A stretch of DNA of 64,000 nucleotides from DASQPR01 sp963836775 (GCA_963836775.1 CAWIKR010000003.1:1860001-1924000), one strand, 5' to 3'. Counted from the first letter of the stretch, positions 1 to 9,589 are shown. Made by a program: numbers and translations. Notes: generated by a model not told the origin, from the sequence alone.

Positions 1-950
1 ATGCCGCCGCCGGCGATCTGGTCAGCGGTCAGATGGTTCGTCGTCATCGCTGTCAGCGACTTCTCGGACAGCAACCATTCCCCGGACGGCGACGTGCCGG
101 TCTTCATGAAGCGGGCGAACGCGTAATAGTCGTCGATGGTCGACAGCAGTCCGGCCGACCCGGACGGGAACGCCGGTGGCGTGGTCCACAGCGGCGTCGC
201 GGTGTTCGTCTGCTCCTCCATGACGCCGGTTCCGAAGTTCGTCATGTACTGCCGGGGCAGGCCGGTCAGCCGGTCCGCCGGCAGCGAGAACCGGGTGTCG
301 GCCATGCCCAGCGGATCGAACAGCCGCGCCGTCAGCACCTCCTCCAGCGTGCCGCCGCCGGCCCGCGCCACCAGCACGCCGAGGAGCAGACCGCTGGTGT
401 TGTACTGCCAGCGCTCGCCCGGCTGGTACATCAGGGGCAGGGCCCCGAACAGCTTCATCCACTCGTCTGGCGCGTGCGGCGTCCGCGGGTCCGGCTCGGC
501 CAGCACCAGGTTCTGATCCCAGCCGGCCTGGTTGATCGGGAACGGCGGGTTGAACGTCGGCTGCTCGATCATGCCGTGGCCGACCCGATAGGTGAGCAGG
601 TCGTCGAGGGTGATCGGGCGGTTCGCCGGGACGGTGTCGCCGAGCGGACCGTCGACCGCACGCAGCACCTGCTTGCCGGCGATTTCCGGCAGGACGGTGT
701 CGATCGGCTGATCCAGCGCGAGCACGCCGTCGTCGACCAGCATCATCGTCGCGGCGGCCACCACCGGCTTGGTGAGCGAGGCGAGCCGGAAGATGGTCTC
801 GCGGCGCATCGGCTGGTCGCCGCCGAAGGCAGTCACGCCGAGAGCGTCGACGGCGACGTCGTCGCCGCGAGCGACCAGGGTCACCGCGCCGGGCAGCTTG
901 CCGGCCGCGATCCGGTCGCTGATCACCTGGTGCGCGTCCGTGCTTGTCAT
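1..950 (-). CDS. serine hydrolase, beta-lactamase (class C / DD-peptidase) family, 3' end cut by window
   Basis: The leftward frame from the ATG at 948-950 stays open to the window edge (316 codons), so the C-terminus is missing. The SxxK nucleophile motif is seen as SLTK at residues 58-61, in the context FRLASLTKPVV. A later WQYNTSG stretch matches the second motif region of the beta-lactamase-related EstB-like hydrolases. There is no signal peptide, so the protein is probably cytoplasmic. GGAGAG lies just upstream of the start. The gene is divergent from the oxidoreductase at 1085. Family membership is firm; the substrate (ester, amide or peptide) cannot be told. Confidence 0.85.
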   Translation of the reverse strand, partial: MTSTDAHQVISDRIAAGKLPGAVTLVARGDDVAVDALGVTAFGGDQPMRRETIFRLASLTKPVVAAATMMLVDDGVLALDQPIDTVLPEIAGKQVLRAVDGPLGDTVPANRPITLDDLLTYRVGHGMIEQPTFNPPFPINQAGWDQNLVLAEPDPRTPHAPDEWMKLFGALPLMYQPGERWQYNTSGLLLGVLVARAGGGTLEEVLTARLFDPLGMADTRFSLPADRLTGLPRQYMTNFGTGVMEEQTNTATPLWTTPPAFPSGSAGLLSTIDDYYAFARFMKTGTSPSGEWLLSEKSLTAMTTNHLTADQIAGGG

Positions 951-1084
951 GGGATCTCTCCGTCCGTTGCGAATCTTCATCCTCTGCCAGTGCGTCGGAC
1001 GGTGCCCACCGCTGGAGGACATCTGCCGGGATCTTTCTCAAATCCGCGGTCGAAGATCTCTAAGATCGGGGTACGGAGGTCGGC

Positions 1085-2086
1085 ATGCGCGCAGTGATCT
1101 ACACCGAGCCCGGCAACTCGTCGGTGCTGCGGCTGGTGGACCGGGAAGTGCCCGAGCCCGGTCCGGGTGAAGTGCGGGTCGCGGTCCGGGTGTCCGGCGT
1201 GAATCCGACCGACTGGAAGGCCCGCCGAGGCCAGCTGCGCTACCCCGAACAGGTCCCGAACCAGGATGGTGCCGGGGTGATCGACGCGGTCGGTCCGGGA
1301 GTCGACCCGGGCCGGATCGGCGACTCGGTGTGGCTGTGGGAGGCGGCCTGGATGCGGCCCAACGGCACCGCCCAGGAGCGAGTGGTGCTGCCGTCCCGGC
1401 AGGCCGTCCTGATGCCGCCGGACATCTCCTTCGACCTGGGCGCCAGCCTGGGCATCCCGTTCCTGACGGCACACCGCTGCCTGACGCTCCGGGAGAGCGG
1501 GCCGCACCGGCTCAGCCCGGGTGCCCTGGATGACATCACGGTCCTCGTGGCCGGTGGCGCCGGTGCCGTCGGAAACGCCGCCATCCAGCTGGCGAACTGG
1601 TCCGGCGCCACGGTGGTGACGACGGTCAGCAGCCCGGAGAAGGCGGCGCTGGCCACCGACGCCGGCGCTCACTTCGTCATCAACTACCGGGACAACGACG
1701 CCGCCGAGGTCATCAAGTCGGTGGCGCCCGAGGGCGTCGACATAGTGGTCGAGGTCGCCCCGCACGCCAATGCCGCACTCAACGGGCGGGTGCTGGCTTC
1801 CGGCGGTGTGGTCTCGATGTACTCCCGGGATGCCGATCCCACGCTCCCGTTGGAGCAGGTCTTCGCGCTCAACACCCGGTGGCAGGGCGTCCTCGTCTAC
1901 ACCGTGCCGGACGACGCCAAAGATCACGCCGTGTCGTCGCTGCGCGAGGCCGTCGACATGGGTGCCATCCGCGTCGGCGCCGAGGCAGGCCTGCCGCTGC
2001 ATCACTTCGCGCTGGCCGACGCGGCCGCCGCGCACGACGCGGTCGAGGGCAACGCGATCGGCAAAGTGTTGATCAACGTGGCCTAG
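1085..2086 (+). CDS. zinc-independent quinone oxidoreductase-like MDR protein
   Basis: A 333-residue medium-chain dehydrogenase/reductase. It has the GroES-like N-terminal fold (MRAVIYTEPG...PGPGEVRVAVRVSGVNPTDWK) and a Rossmann nucleotide-binding motif, GGAGAVGNAAIQLA, near residue 160. The cysteine-rich structural-zinc loop of true alcohol dehydrogenases is absent, which points to the NADPH:quinone reductase/zeta-crystallin branch. The ribosome binding site GGAGG sits 5-9 bases before the ATG. It is divergent from the serine hydrolase. The likely role is NADPH-dependent reduction of quinones or enones; the substrate is unknown. Confidence 0.88.
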   Translation: MRAVIYTEPGNSSVLRLVDREVPEPGPGEVRVAVRVSGVNPTDWKARRGQLRYPEQVPNQDGAGVIDAVGPGVDPGRIGDSVWLWEAAWMRPNGTAQERVVLPSRQAVLMPPDISFDLGASLGIPFLTAHRCLTLRESGPHRLSPGALDDITVLVAGGAGAVGNAAIQLANWSGATVVTTVSSPEKAALATDAGAHFVINYRDNDAAEVIKSVAPEGVDIVVEVAPHANAALNGRVLASGGVVSMYSRDADPTLPLEQVFALNTRWQGVLVYTVPDDAKDHAVSSLREAVDMGAIRVGAEAGLPLHHFALADAAAAHDAVEGNAIGKVLINVA

Positions 2087-2212
2087 GAGCCGTTCCGGCC
2101 GGCGCCGTCGGACAACGACGAAACCCGATGGATTTGTCCCGAATATGACGTTCGCCAGAGCTCGGCGCGCCGCCCAATCCCCGCAGTGATCTTGGGGTCG
2201 CTGCCAGGTAGC

Positions 2213-4774
2213 ATGACCGACATGACCCAGTTCCGTGATCCCGTCGTGCCCGAGAAGCCTGCCCTGGAAGGCCTTGAAGAGCGCTGGGGATCGGTATGGG
2301 ACGCGCAGGGCGTCTATGACTTCGACCGCACCCAACCGCGGGAGAAGATCTACTCGATCGACACACCGCCGCCCACCGTGAGCGGTTCGCTGCATGTCGG
2401 CCACGTGTTCTCCTACACCCAGACCGACATCGTCGCGCGGTTCCACCGGATGCGTGGCAAGGCCGTCTTCTACCCGATGGGCTGGGACGACAACGGCCTG
2501 CCGACCGAGCGCCGGGTGCAGAACTACTTCGGTGTGAAGTGCGACCCGTCGCTGCCCTACGCCGACGGCTTCGAACCGCCGGCCACGCCGGACCCGAAGC
2601 GGCCGGTGGCGATCTCCAGGCAGAACTTCATCGAGCTGTGCGAACGGCTCACCGCCGAAGATGAGAAGGTCTTCGAGCAGGTGTTCCGGCGGCTCGGCCT
2701 ATCGGTCGACTGGAAATACAGCTACGAGACCATCGGCGAGCGCTCGCGCGCGACGTCGCAGCAGGCCTTCCTGCGCAACCTGGCGCGCGGCGAGGCCTAC
2801 ATGGCCGAGGCCCCGACGCTCTGGGACGTGACCTACCAAACCGCGGTCGCTCAGGCGGAGCTGGAGGACCGGGAGTGGCCGGGCGCCTTCCACCGGATCT
2901 CGTTCCACGCTGCCGACGGCTCGCCGGTGTTCATCGAGACCACCCGCCCCGAGCTGATTCCGGCATGTGTCGCGCTGGTCGCCCACCCCGACGACGAGCG
3001 CTATGCGCACCTGTTCGGCAAGAGTGTGCGTACGCCGATCTTCGGCGTCGAGGTGCCGGTGGTGGCGCACCGCCTCGCCGAGCCGGACAAGGGCTCCGGC
3101 ATCGCCATGGTGTGCACCTTTGGCGACCTGACCGACGTTCTCTGGTGGCGGGAGCTGAACCTTGCTACCCGGGCGATCATCGACTGGACCGGGCGGATCC
3201 TGGCCACCCCGCCGGCCGGCATCGAGAGCCCAGACGCCGTGAGTGCGTACGCGGAAATCGCCGGCAAGACCGTGCACACCGCGCGCGAGATCATCGTCGG
3301 CAAGCTGCGCGAGAGCGGTGACCTGGACGGCGACCCGCGCCCGGTGCAGCGGCCGGTGAAGTTCTACGAACGCGGCGAGCGCCCGCTGGAGATCGTCACC
3401 ACCCGGCAGTGGTATATCCGCAACGGCGGCCGCAACGAGGAACTCCGCGACGAACTGCTGGAGCGGGGGCGTCAGCTGGAGTGGCACCCGCCGCATATGA
3501 AGGTGCGGTATGACAACTGGGTCTCCGGCCTGGCCGGCGACTGGCTGATCAGCCGGCAGCGGTTCTTCGGGGTTCCGGTCCCGCTGTGGTATCCACTGGA
3601 CGCCGACGGTCAGCCGGACTACGAACACCCGCTGGTTCCGGACGAGGCGAGCCTCCCGGTGGATCCGTCGTCGATGGCTCCGGCCGGCTACACGGCCGAC
3701 CAGCGAGGCGTTCCGGGCGGCTTCATCGGCGACCCGGACGTCATGGACACCTGGGCCACGTCGTCGCTGACCCCGCAGATCGCCGATGGCTGGCGCGGCG
3801 ACGCCGACCTGTTCGCCCGGGTCTTCCCGATGGACGTGCGGCCGCAGAGCCACGAGATCATCCGGACCTGGCTGTTCGCCACCGTGGTCCGGGCGCATCT
3901 CGAGCACCACATGCTGCCGTGGCAGCACGCCGCCATCTCGGGCTGGGTGCTGGACCCGGACCGCAAGAAGATGTCCAAGTCCAAGGGCAACGTCGTCACG
4001 CCGATGGCACTGCTCGACGAATTCGGCACCGACTCCATCCGCTACTGGTCGGCCAGCGGCCGGCTGGGCACCGACACCGCGTTCGACCAAGGCCAGTTCA
4101 AGGTCGGCCGGCGCCTGTCGGTAAAGATCCTCAACGCCAGCAAGTTCGTGCTGGGTCTGGGCCCGGTGGCCGAGGATGCCGCGATCACCGACCCGATCGA
4201 CCTGTCCATGCTGGCCGGGCTGGCATCGGTGGTGACGGAGGCGACCGCCGCGCTGGAGTCTTACGACCACACCGGCGCGCTGGAGCGGACCGAGCGGTTC
4301 TTCTGGCAGTTCTGTGACGACTACCTGGAGATCGTCAAGACCCGTGCCTACAGCGACAATCCGGACTCCGCCCGCGCCGCGCTGCGGACTGCCCTGGGCG
4401 TGATGCTGCGGCTGTTCGCGCCGGTGCTGCCGTATGTCACCGAGGAAGTCTGGTCGTGGTGGCAGGAGGGCTCGGTGCACCGCGCGCCGTGGCCCACCGT
4501 CGACGAGTTGCCGATGGCCCCCGAGGGCGACCCGGCGCTGCTCAGTGCCGTTGCCGCGGTGCTTCAGCAGGTCCGCAAGGCCAAGTCGGTGGCGCAGATT
4601 TCGATGCGGGCGCCGGTCGACCGGGTTGAGGTCCAGGGTGCCGAAGCGGCCCTGGTCGGCCGGGCCGGGACCGACCTCAAGGCCGCCGGAGTCATTGCCG
4701 AGCTGGTGCTGGGCTCGTCGGAGAAGGACGAGCTGACCGTCGATGTCACCCTCGGCACCGTGCCGGCCAACTGA
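2213..4774 (+). CDS. valS: valine--tRNA ligase
   Basis: A class I aminoacyl-tRNA synthetase that charges tRNA-Val in the cytoplasm. The HIGH signature appears as HVGH (GSLHVGHVF, residues about 61-69) and the KMSKS loop as KKMSKSKGN near residue 585. The GWDDNGLPTERRVQNY block and the lack of the long C-terminal coiled coil place it with the archaeal-like ValRS form that many actinobacteria use. The length of 853 residues is normal. The open frame extends to 2186, but the ATG at 2213 follows AGGTAG and starts the conserved region; the ATG at 2222 is also possible. It is transcribed alone. Confidence 0.95.
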   Translation: MTDMTQFRDPVVPEKPALEGLEERWGSVWDAQGVYDFDRTQPREKIYSIDTPPPTVSGSLHVGHVFSYTQTDIVARFHRMRGKAVFYPMGWDDNGLPTERRVQNYFGVKCDPSLPYADGFEPPATPDPKRPVAISRQNFIELCERLTAEDEKVFEQVFRRLGLSVDWKYSYETIGERSRATSQQAFLRNLARGEAYMAEAPTLWDVTYQTAVAQAELEDREWPGAFHRISFHAADGSPVFIETTRPELIPACVALVAHPDDERYAHLFGKSVRTPIFGVEVPVVAHRLAEPDKGSGIAMVCTFGDLTDVLWWRELNLATRAIIDWTGRILATPPAGIESPDAVSAYAEIAGKTVHTAREIIVGKLRESGDLDGDPRPVQRPVKFYERGERPLEIVTTRQWYIRNGGRNEELRDELLERGRQLEWHPPHMKVRYDNWVSGLAGDWLISRQRFFGVPVPLWYPLDADGQPDYEHPLVPDEASLPVDPSSMAPAGYTADQRGVPGGFIGDPDVMDTWATSSLTPQIADGWRGDADLFARVFPMDVRPQSHEIIRTWLFATVVRAHLEHHMLPWQHAAISGWVLDPDRKKMSKSKGNVVTPMALLDEFGTDSIRYWSASGRLGTDTAFDQGQFKVGRRLSVKILNASKFVLGLGPVAEDAAITDPIDLSMLAGLASVVTEATAALESYDHTGALERTERFFWQFCDDYLEIVKTRAYSDNPDSARAALRTALGVMLRLFAPVLPYVTEEVWSWWQEGSVHRAPWPTVDELPMAPEGDPALLSAVAAVLQQVRKAKSVAQISMRAPVDRVEVQGAEAALVGRAGTDLKAAGVIAELVLGSSEKDELTVDVTLGTVPAN

Positions 4775-4817
4775 TTTGGAATCGTCGACGCCCTGCTCGC
4801 GGGTGCAGAGTACGTCC

Positions 4818-5054
4818 ATGTCTTCGTACGAGCCGCAGCGCGCGCACGGACGTGGCTACGCGACCGAGGCGGCTGGCGCGGTGCTCGACGCTGCGATAGC
4901 AACCGGGCGGAAACGGCTCTGGTCGACCGTCCGCCCATGGAACACACCCTCGTTCCGCGTCCTCGAGAAGCTCGGTTTCGAGCGGGATCACGTCTCCACA
5001 GACGACCGTGGCGAGGTGGTGTGGCTCACCCGCGATCTACGGCGGGAGTATTAG
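4818..5054 (+). pseudogene. C-terminal remnant of a GNAT N-acetyltransferase
   Basis: This 78-codon frame holds only the second half of a GNAT fold. The acetyl-CoA pyrophosphate-binding motif A (HGRGYATEAAGAVLDAA) is followed by the usual RPWNTPSFRVLEKLGF segment. The N-terminal strands and helices, normally about 70-90 residues, are missing. The 43 bases between the valS stop and this ATG contain no trace of them in any frame. No convincing ribosome binding site is seen. Most likely a 5'-truncated gene left by a deletion or rearrangement after valS; a functional mini-protein is unlikely. Confidence 0.7.
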
Positions 5055-5068
5055 GGCATCCTGCCGGC

Positions 5069-6301
5069 TCAGTCGCAGTGCCGGTCCAGGTCGGCGAGCG
5101 CCGTGATGGCGTCTCGCAATCCCTGCGGCGGATCCAGCTCGTGGTAGCGGCGCTCACTGTCCTCGATGTGGTCCAGGAACCGCTGGTAGCCGATGGCCCC
5201 GCTGATCGCCTGCAGCGGCCGCGCCAGGCGCAGCGCCCGCCCCGGCCGGCTGCCCGGCCGCGCCCGCAGCCAGGCCAGGCTCCAGGCGTCCGCGACTGCC
5301 GGCCCGCGATCCGGGCCAACGAACTCGCGCAGCCGCTCGCCGTCGAAGGCCGGATGCCCCCAGTACGCATCCGCGAAGTCGATCAGGACCGTCGACCCCG
5401 GCGCGGTGCGCCAGTTGCCCGGATGGAAGTCGCCGTGCACGAGCGTTGCCGGCAGACCGCAATCGTCCAGAGCATCGATCAGCCCCGGAAGCCGCGCGAG
5501 CAACGTCCCGGCGGCGGCCCGCTCAGCCGGGTCGAGCACGGCGCCGGCCTCGCCGTCGAGCAGGGCGGCCAGTCCTTCCGCCAGGTCCCTCGGCAACCGG
5601 TGTGGGATCACCGCCGGCTCCGGCGGCGGCCCGGCGGCGAGGACTGCCTGCGCCCCGACCCACCGCTCGACGACGGCGCGGATCAGCTGTGCGTCGGCAT
5701 CCCACGCATCCTGGCCTGGCACGTGCTTGAGCAATGCCCGCCGGTGTGTCGCGTCGGTCGCCAGAATTTCTGGTACGAGACCCGGGTCCACAGTCGCGAC
5801 CAGTTCGGTGACGGACGGTTCGTGGGCGGCGAACGGTGGCGTCAGCTTCAGCCACACCGGCTCGGCGCCGGGCACCGGGATCCGGAACAGCGCCGAAAGG
5901 TTCCAGGTCTTCACCTGCTCGGCGATGTCCACGACCGGCGCATCCGTGGTCAGGTGGCCGGCAGCCCACGCCAGCGCGTCGCGTACCCCGTGTGGCGTGG
6001 CCCAGGAAGCGCGATGGCGCGCCGGCTGATGAACCCCGGTGAAGGTCGCGGCCGGCAGGACCGCGGCCGGCCGACGCAGCGCTTCGACGTGATAGACGAC
6101 GTGCCCGTCGCGCGGGGAACGGCCGCCGGTGACGTCGACGAGCCGGGTCACCGCGACGTTGACACCGAGCATCGCGCGGCAGTGATCGACGACCGGCTCC
6201 ACATCTGACCACCAGGGCGACTCGACCGGAAACCGGCCGATGCTTCCGAGGTCACGGCCCTCACACGTGATGAGGGCCGTGACCTCCCGGAAATCTGTCA
6301 C
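5069..6301 (-). CDS. aminoglycoside phosphotransferase (APH)-family protein
   Basis: A 410-residue protein with the APH/choline-kinase fold. The catalytic Brenner motif LVHGDFHPGNW is near residue 287 and the metal-binding LIDFADAY near residue 307. An N-terminal extension of about 150 residues contains FPVESPWW. The GTG at 6301 overlaps the TGA of the DUF885 gene (GTGA), implying translational coupling. A perfect 16-bp inverted repeat lies within codons 5-18. If that hairpin is a terminator, the only later in-frame start near by is a GTG within SDVEPVV, without a ribosome binding site. Substrate unknown; an antibiotic-resistance role is not implied by the fold alone. Confidence 0.8.
   Translation of the reverse strand: MTDFREVTALITCEGRDLGSIGRFPVESPWWSDVEPVVDHCRAMLGVNVAVTRLVDVTGGRSPRDGHVVYHVEALRRPAAVLPAATFTGVHQPARHRASWATPHGVRDALAWAAGHLTTDAPVVDIAEQVKTWNLSALFRIPVPGAEPVWLKLTPPFAAHEPSVTELVATVDPGLVPEILATDATHRRALLKHVPGQDAWDADAQLIRAVVERWVGAQAVLAAGPPPEPAVIPHRLPRDLAEGLAALLDGEAGAVLDPAERAAAGTLLARLPGLIDALDDCGLPATLVHGDFHPGNWRTAPGSTVLIDFADAYWGHPAFDGERLREFVGPDRGPAVADAWSLAWLRARPGSRPGRALRLARPLQAISGAIGYQRFLDHIEDSERRYHELDPPQGLRDAITALADLDRHCD
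6248..6286. repeat. perfect 16-bp inverted repeat (terminator-like hairpin) at a gene junction
   Basis: The arms at 6248-6263 and 6271-6286 are exact reverse complements around a 7-base loop (CACGTGA). The hairpin begins 12 bases past the DUF885 stop and falls inside the N-terminal codons of the overlapping phosphotransferase gene. There is no T-tract, but actinobacterial terminators often lack one. It could attenuate read-through into the phosphotransferase gene or bind a regulator. Confidence 0.65.
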
Positions 6302-7959
6302 GCCTGGGTGGCCACCCAGTCCCTGACGACCTGGTCCAGGACCCCGAGCGGCAGGCCGCCGCTGCCCAGCACCGTGTCGTGGAAGGCACGGATGTCGAAG
6401 CGGTCGCCGAGCGCCGCCTCGGCCTCGGCGCGGATCCGGAGGATCTCCAGACGGCCGACCATGTAGGCAAGCGCCTGGCCGGGCTCGGCGATGTAGCGAT
6501 CCACCTCGCTCTCGATCTCGACCGACGCCATCGGGGTGTTCTGCTGCATGTAATCCAGCGCCTGCTGCTTGGACCAGCCCTTGGCGTGCAGCCCGGTGTC
6601 CACCACCAGGCGCGCCGCTCGCATCGAGTCCAGGGTCAGCATCCCGAGCAGGGCGACGTCGTCGGAGTAGAGGCCCATCTCGCGAGCCAGCCGCTCGGTG
6701 TAGAGACCCCAGCCTTCGGCGTAGGCGTTCGGGGCGGTGAGCCGGCGCAGCAGCGGCAGCTCCTCGAGCTCCATGGCGATCGTGAGCTGGAAGTGGTGAC
6801 CGGGCACGGCCTCGTGGAACGCGGTCGCCTCACACGCCTGCCGGAACCGGTTCTCTACCTCATAGGTGTTGGCGTAATAGATACCTGGGCGGCTGCCGTC
6901 CAGGGCCGGCGGCATGTAATACGCACCGGCGGCGCCCGGCGCCTCGTCGTCCGGAACCGGCCGCACTTCGCAGTCCTGGCTGGGCAGCCGGCCGAACCAC
7001 TTCGGCGCCTCGGCCTTGGCCCGCTCGATCGCCGCGCGGGCCGCGTCCAGCAACTCGTCGGCGCTGGTCCAGCGCAGCGCCGGGTCGGTCCGCAGCCGCT
7101 CGAAGACCTCCTGTTCGGTGCCGACACCGAAGACGCGGCCACCGATCTCGCGGTATTCCACGGCCAGTTGGGCGACGATGTCCAGGCCGGTCTGGTGCAG
7201 CTCGTCCGCAGTCCGGGTGGTGGTCGTGTGGATCTTGATCAGATCCGCATACACCCCGTCGCCGCCGGCGAGCCAGGACAGGCCCGGGTGGTCCTTGTCG
7301 CGACCATGGCCGGCGATCTCGGAGAGCAGCACGTCGCGGTATTTCGCGTAGGCCGGCCGGACCACATCCCGGATGATCGCGTCCCGCCGCGCGACGAAAT
7401 CGGCGTCGCCGTCCAGGGTCGGCCGCTGCAGCGGGTCGGCGTCGTTGGACAGGTAGCGCTCGATGAACTCACCGGTTTCGTCGACCAGGTGCCGGACCGG
7501 CATCAGCCCGTCCGCGACCGCGGCGCGGTGCCGGTCGGCGAGCTGCTCCAGGACCCGCGGCACCTGCCGGAGCCGGGCCAGGTAGGCCTCGCCCTGCTCG
7601 GGCGTGCTGAGTGTGATCATCGGGAGCAGGATCAGCTGCTCGACGCTGGCCGCCGAGAAGTTGTCCACAATGGTGAACTCGATCAACCGGGAGTTGAGGC
7701 GCTTGCGCATCTCGTCGATGCCGTCGAGGACGACCAGCCGGGTCACCCGGTCGGTCGCGTCGAGCCCGGCCGGGTCGATGGCCGCCGTACGCGCCTCGAG
7801 GTCGGCGAGGTTGGCAAGGTACTGCCGCTCGAACTCAGGACTGTAGTCACTGAGCTTCTGGTCCCGTGGTCCCGCTCCGATCATGAGCGTGGACATCATC
7901 GGGTAGTAGTCGAGAGTGGCCTCGACTAGCTCGTCGGCGAGTTGGTTGACGGTGGTCAT
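6298..7959 (-). CDS. DUF885 family protein (putative metallopeptidase)
   Basis: A 553-residue protein typical in length of the DUF885 family. The diagnostic zinc-site-like HEAVPGHHFQ motif (HExxxGHH) is near residue 381, with the downstream AYAEGWGLYTERLA block carrying the expected glutamate. No signal peptide is seen, so it probably acts in the cytoplasm. The ATG at 7959 is preceded by GGGGGAG. Its stop overlaps the start of the phosphotransferase gene, so the two form an operon. Family assignment is firm; peptide hydrolysis is inferred from the metal-site motif. Confidence 0.88.
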   Translation of the reverse strand: MTTVNQLADELVEATLDYYPMMSTLMIGAGPRDQKLSDYSPEFERQYLANLADLEARTAAIDPAGLDATDRVTRLVVLDGIDEMRKRLNSRLIEFTIVDNFSAASVEQLILLPMITLSTPEQGEAYLARLRQVPRVLEQLADRHRAAVADGLMPVRHLVDETGEFIERYLSNDADPLQRPTLDGDADFVARRDAIIRDVVRPAYAKYRDVLLSEIAGHGRDKDHPGLSWLAGGDGVYADLIKIHTTTTRTADELHQTGLDIVAQLAVEYREIGGRVFGVGTEQEVFERLRTDPALRWTSADELLDAARAAIERAKAEAPKWFGRLPSQDCEVRPVPDDEAPGAAGAYYMPPALDGSRPGIYYANTYEVENRFRQACEATAFHEAVPGHHFQLTIAMELEELPLLRRLTAPNAYAEGWGLYTERLAREMGLYSDDVALLGMLTLDSMRAARLVVDTGLHAKGWSKQQALDYMQQNTPMASVEIESEVDRYIAEPGQALAYMVGRLEILRIRAEAEAALGDRFDIRAFHDTVLGSGGLPLGVLDQVVRDWVATQA

Positions 7960-8117
7960 AATCTCCCCCGTACGTCGTCGTCATCAGGTGTCGAAGCGAC
8001 GCTACTGTGTCGTGTCCCGGACCGGCCACCCCATTCGGTGCAGGTGAGGGGAGTGAGCGGGGGTGGTGACGCATTTCCGACATATCTTGGCGATCGGCCA
8101 ATCGATATCGTCGATGG

Positions 8118-8828
8118 ATGCGGATTACAACTGCTCGAGGCGTCCTGTCCGGCGGCGCGGCGCTTGCGCTCGGCGTGATGCTGGCGCTGGCCGGATGTGC
8201 CAGCAAGAGCAGCGGCACCGGCGCGCTCAGCCCGGTCGGAGCGTCGGTGTCACCGACCGCCACCTCGACCGGGACCACGTCGCCGAAGCCGACCTCGGCG
8301 ACCACCAAGCCGGCCGGCTCCCAGAGCTCCGATTGGCCGGACCCGGCCGACTGTGTGAGCTACAACCCGGCGACGCTGACCGTGACCTACGCGTCCGGCA
8401 GCTATCGCGTCACCGACGGCTCCCATGAGGTCCTGACCGTCGACGGGCAGCAGGGTGACATGGTCGGGCAGCAGGCGCTCGCGCTGGCGAAGCGATTCCA
8501 GCGGCACTGCTACATCGGCCGGGACAACGGCCGGTCCGACAAGAACGCCTACATCTTCGACTACTGGCGCAACGACTCCGGCCAGAACACCGACATCCCG
8601 GGCCTGGACGACCTGTGCTCGGATTACAACAACAAAAACCTGACCGTCGAGGACATGGGCGGCGGCGACGGCTGGCGGGTCAAGGACCACGACCACGTGC
8701 TGCACCTGTTCGACAACACCAAGGACGCCCACGACGGCGCGCTGGTGCTGAAGAAATACCACCGGGCCTGCTCGATCGGCGGCGGTGGCGACGACGACCC
8801 GCGGCAGATCTCGTTCTTCCTGCCCTGA
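8118..8828 (+). CDS. secreted lipoprotein of unknown function
   Basis: A 236-residue protein beginning with a lipoprotein signal. A hydrophobic stretch (ALALGVMLALAGC) ends in the lipobox LAGC with the lipidated Cys near residue 27. A Ser/Thr/Pro-rich linker runs to about residue 70. The mature domain contains two similar units, each with a Cys, (DPADCVSYNPATLTVTY and LDDLCSDYNNKNLTVED) and two later cysteines (RHCYIG, RACSIG). This suggests an internal duplication with disulfides. No known family is recognised. It is divergent from the DUF885 gene. Confidence 0.75.
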   Translation: MRITTARGVLSGGAALALGVMLALAGCASKSSGTGALSPVGASVSPTATSTGTTSPKPTSATTKPAGSQSSDWPDPADCVSYNPATLTVTYASGSYRVTDGSHEVLTVDGQQGDMVGQQALALAKRFQRHCYIGRDNGRSDKNAYIFDYWRNDSGQNTDIPGLDDLCSDYNNKNLTVEDMGGGDGWRVKDHDHVLHLFDNTKDAHDGALVLKKYHRACSIGGGGDDDPRQISFFLP

Positions 8829-9007
8829 TCTGCGGCGTCGGCGGGGTTTCGTTCCCGCGCACTGATGGTGGTCCGCCCGCAATCTGCGGCGCGGACCGCC
8901 AGGTTCAGCGGCGCGGACCACCGGCGGTCCGTCCCGTGGACCGCCATCGCTCTGCGGCGCGGACCACCGGCGGTCTGCGGCGTGGACTGCCTTCCTATAC
9001 TCGCCCG
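8829..9007. other. intergenic region with GC-rich direct repeats
   Basis: Repeats of TCTGCGGCGCGGAC and GGACCACCGGCGGTC occur here, about three imperfect copies, some palindromic. No coding signal is convincing. It separates the lipoprotein gene from the three-gene membrane-protein operon. Confidence 0.5.
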
Positions 9008-9589
9008 GTGCGGAAACTCATCCCCCGCAAGCTCATCGAACTGCCCGCCCAGTGGCTGTTCCTGCCGATAGCACTGGTCGCGCTCGCCATCTCCGGTCTC
9101 TTCGGCGGACTGCGTCCGGCCGAGCGGTCCGACGTCGACACCGCCGCGGTCGGTCAGCACATCGACGGAAAGCCGTGGAACGCGACCGTCGTGTCGGCGC
9201 GGTTGGCGCGAAGCACTGACGACCTGCCCACTCAGGGCACGGCCAACCACTGGATCGTGGTGCGGATCAGTCTGCTGGTGACTGGGGACGAGCCGATTTC
9301 GGTGCGGGATACCGTACGGATTCGGGGCGCGAGCGGTCTGGTCAGCGCGACACCGGCGATGTCGGTGCTGCTCCGGGATGGGCGCGATGTTCCGGAATTG
9401 AACCCCGGCTTGCCGGAGACCTTCGACTTCTATTGGGAACAGAAGCCGCAGCCGGTGGCCCCGAAGTCGGTGCTCGTCGACGTGTTCAACGAGATTCAGC
9501 GGGAGAACTCGTTCACCGGCCAGCTGATCTGGGCCGATTCAGAGGTCAAGGCCACCGTCGCGGTGCCGGTCGGCGGGGTCGCTTCGTGA
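9008..9589 (+). CDS. membrane-anchored protein of unknown function
   Basis: A 193-residue protein with one N-terminal membrane helix (WLFLPIALVALAISGLFGGL, about residues 14-33), followed by an extracytoplasmic beta-rich domain. The GTG at 9008 was chosen because it precedes the basic VRKLIPRKL segment and the helix; upstream codons run through GC-rich repeats. Its stop overlaps the next start (GTGA, 9586-9589). It resembles the next gene in layout (anchor plus domain with WIVVRISLLV / WIVVTMRLLA), suggesting paralogues. Function unknown. Confidence 0.75.
   Translation: MRKLIPRKLIELPAQWLFLPIALVALAISGLFGGLRPAERSDVDTAAVGQHIDGKPWNATVVSARLARSTDDLPTQGTANHWIVVRISLLVTGDEPISVRDTVRIRGASGLVSATPAMSVLLRDGRDVPELNPGLPETFDFYWEQKPQPVAPKSVLVDVFNEIQRENSFTGQLIWADSEVKATVAVPVGGVAS

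Noticed and set aside
2699..4819. 706-codon minus-strand frame opposite valS
   Set aside because: It is a GC-skew shadow of the valS coding region, with no recognisable domains.
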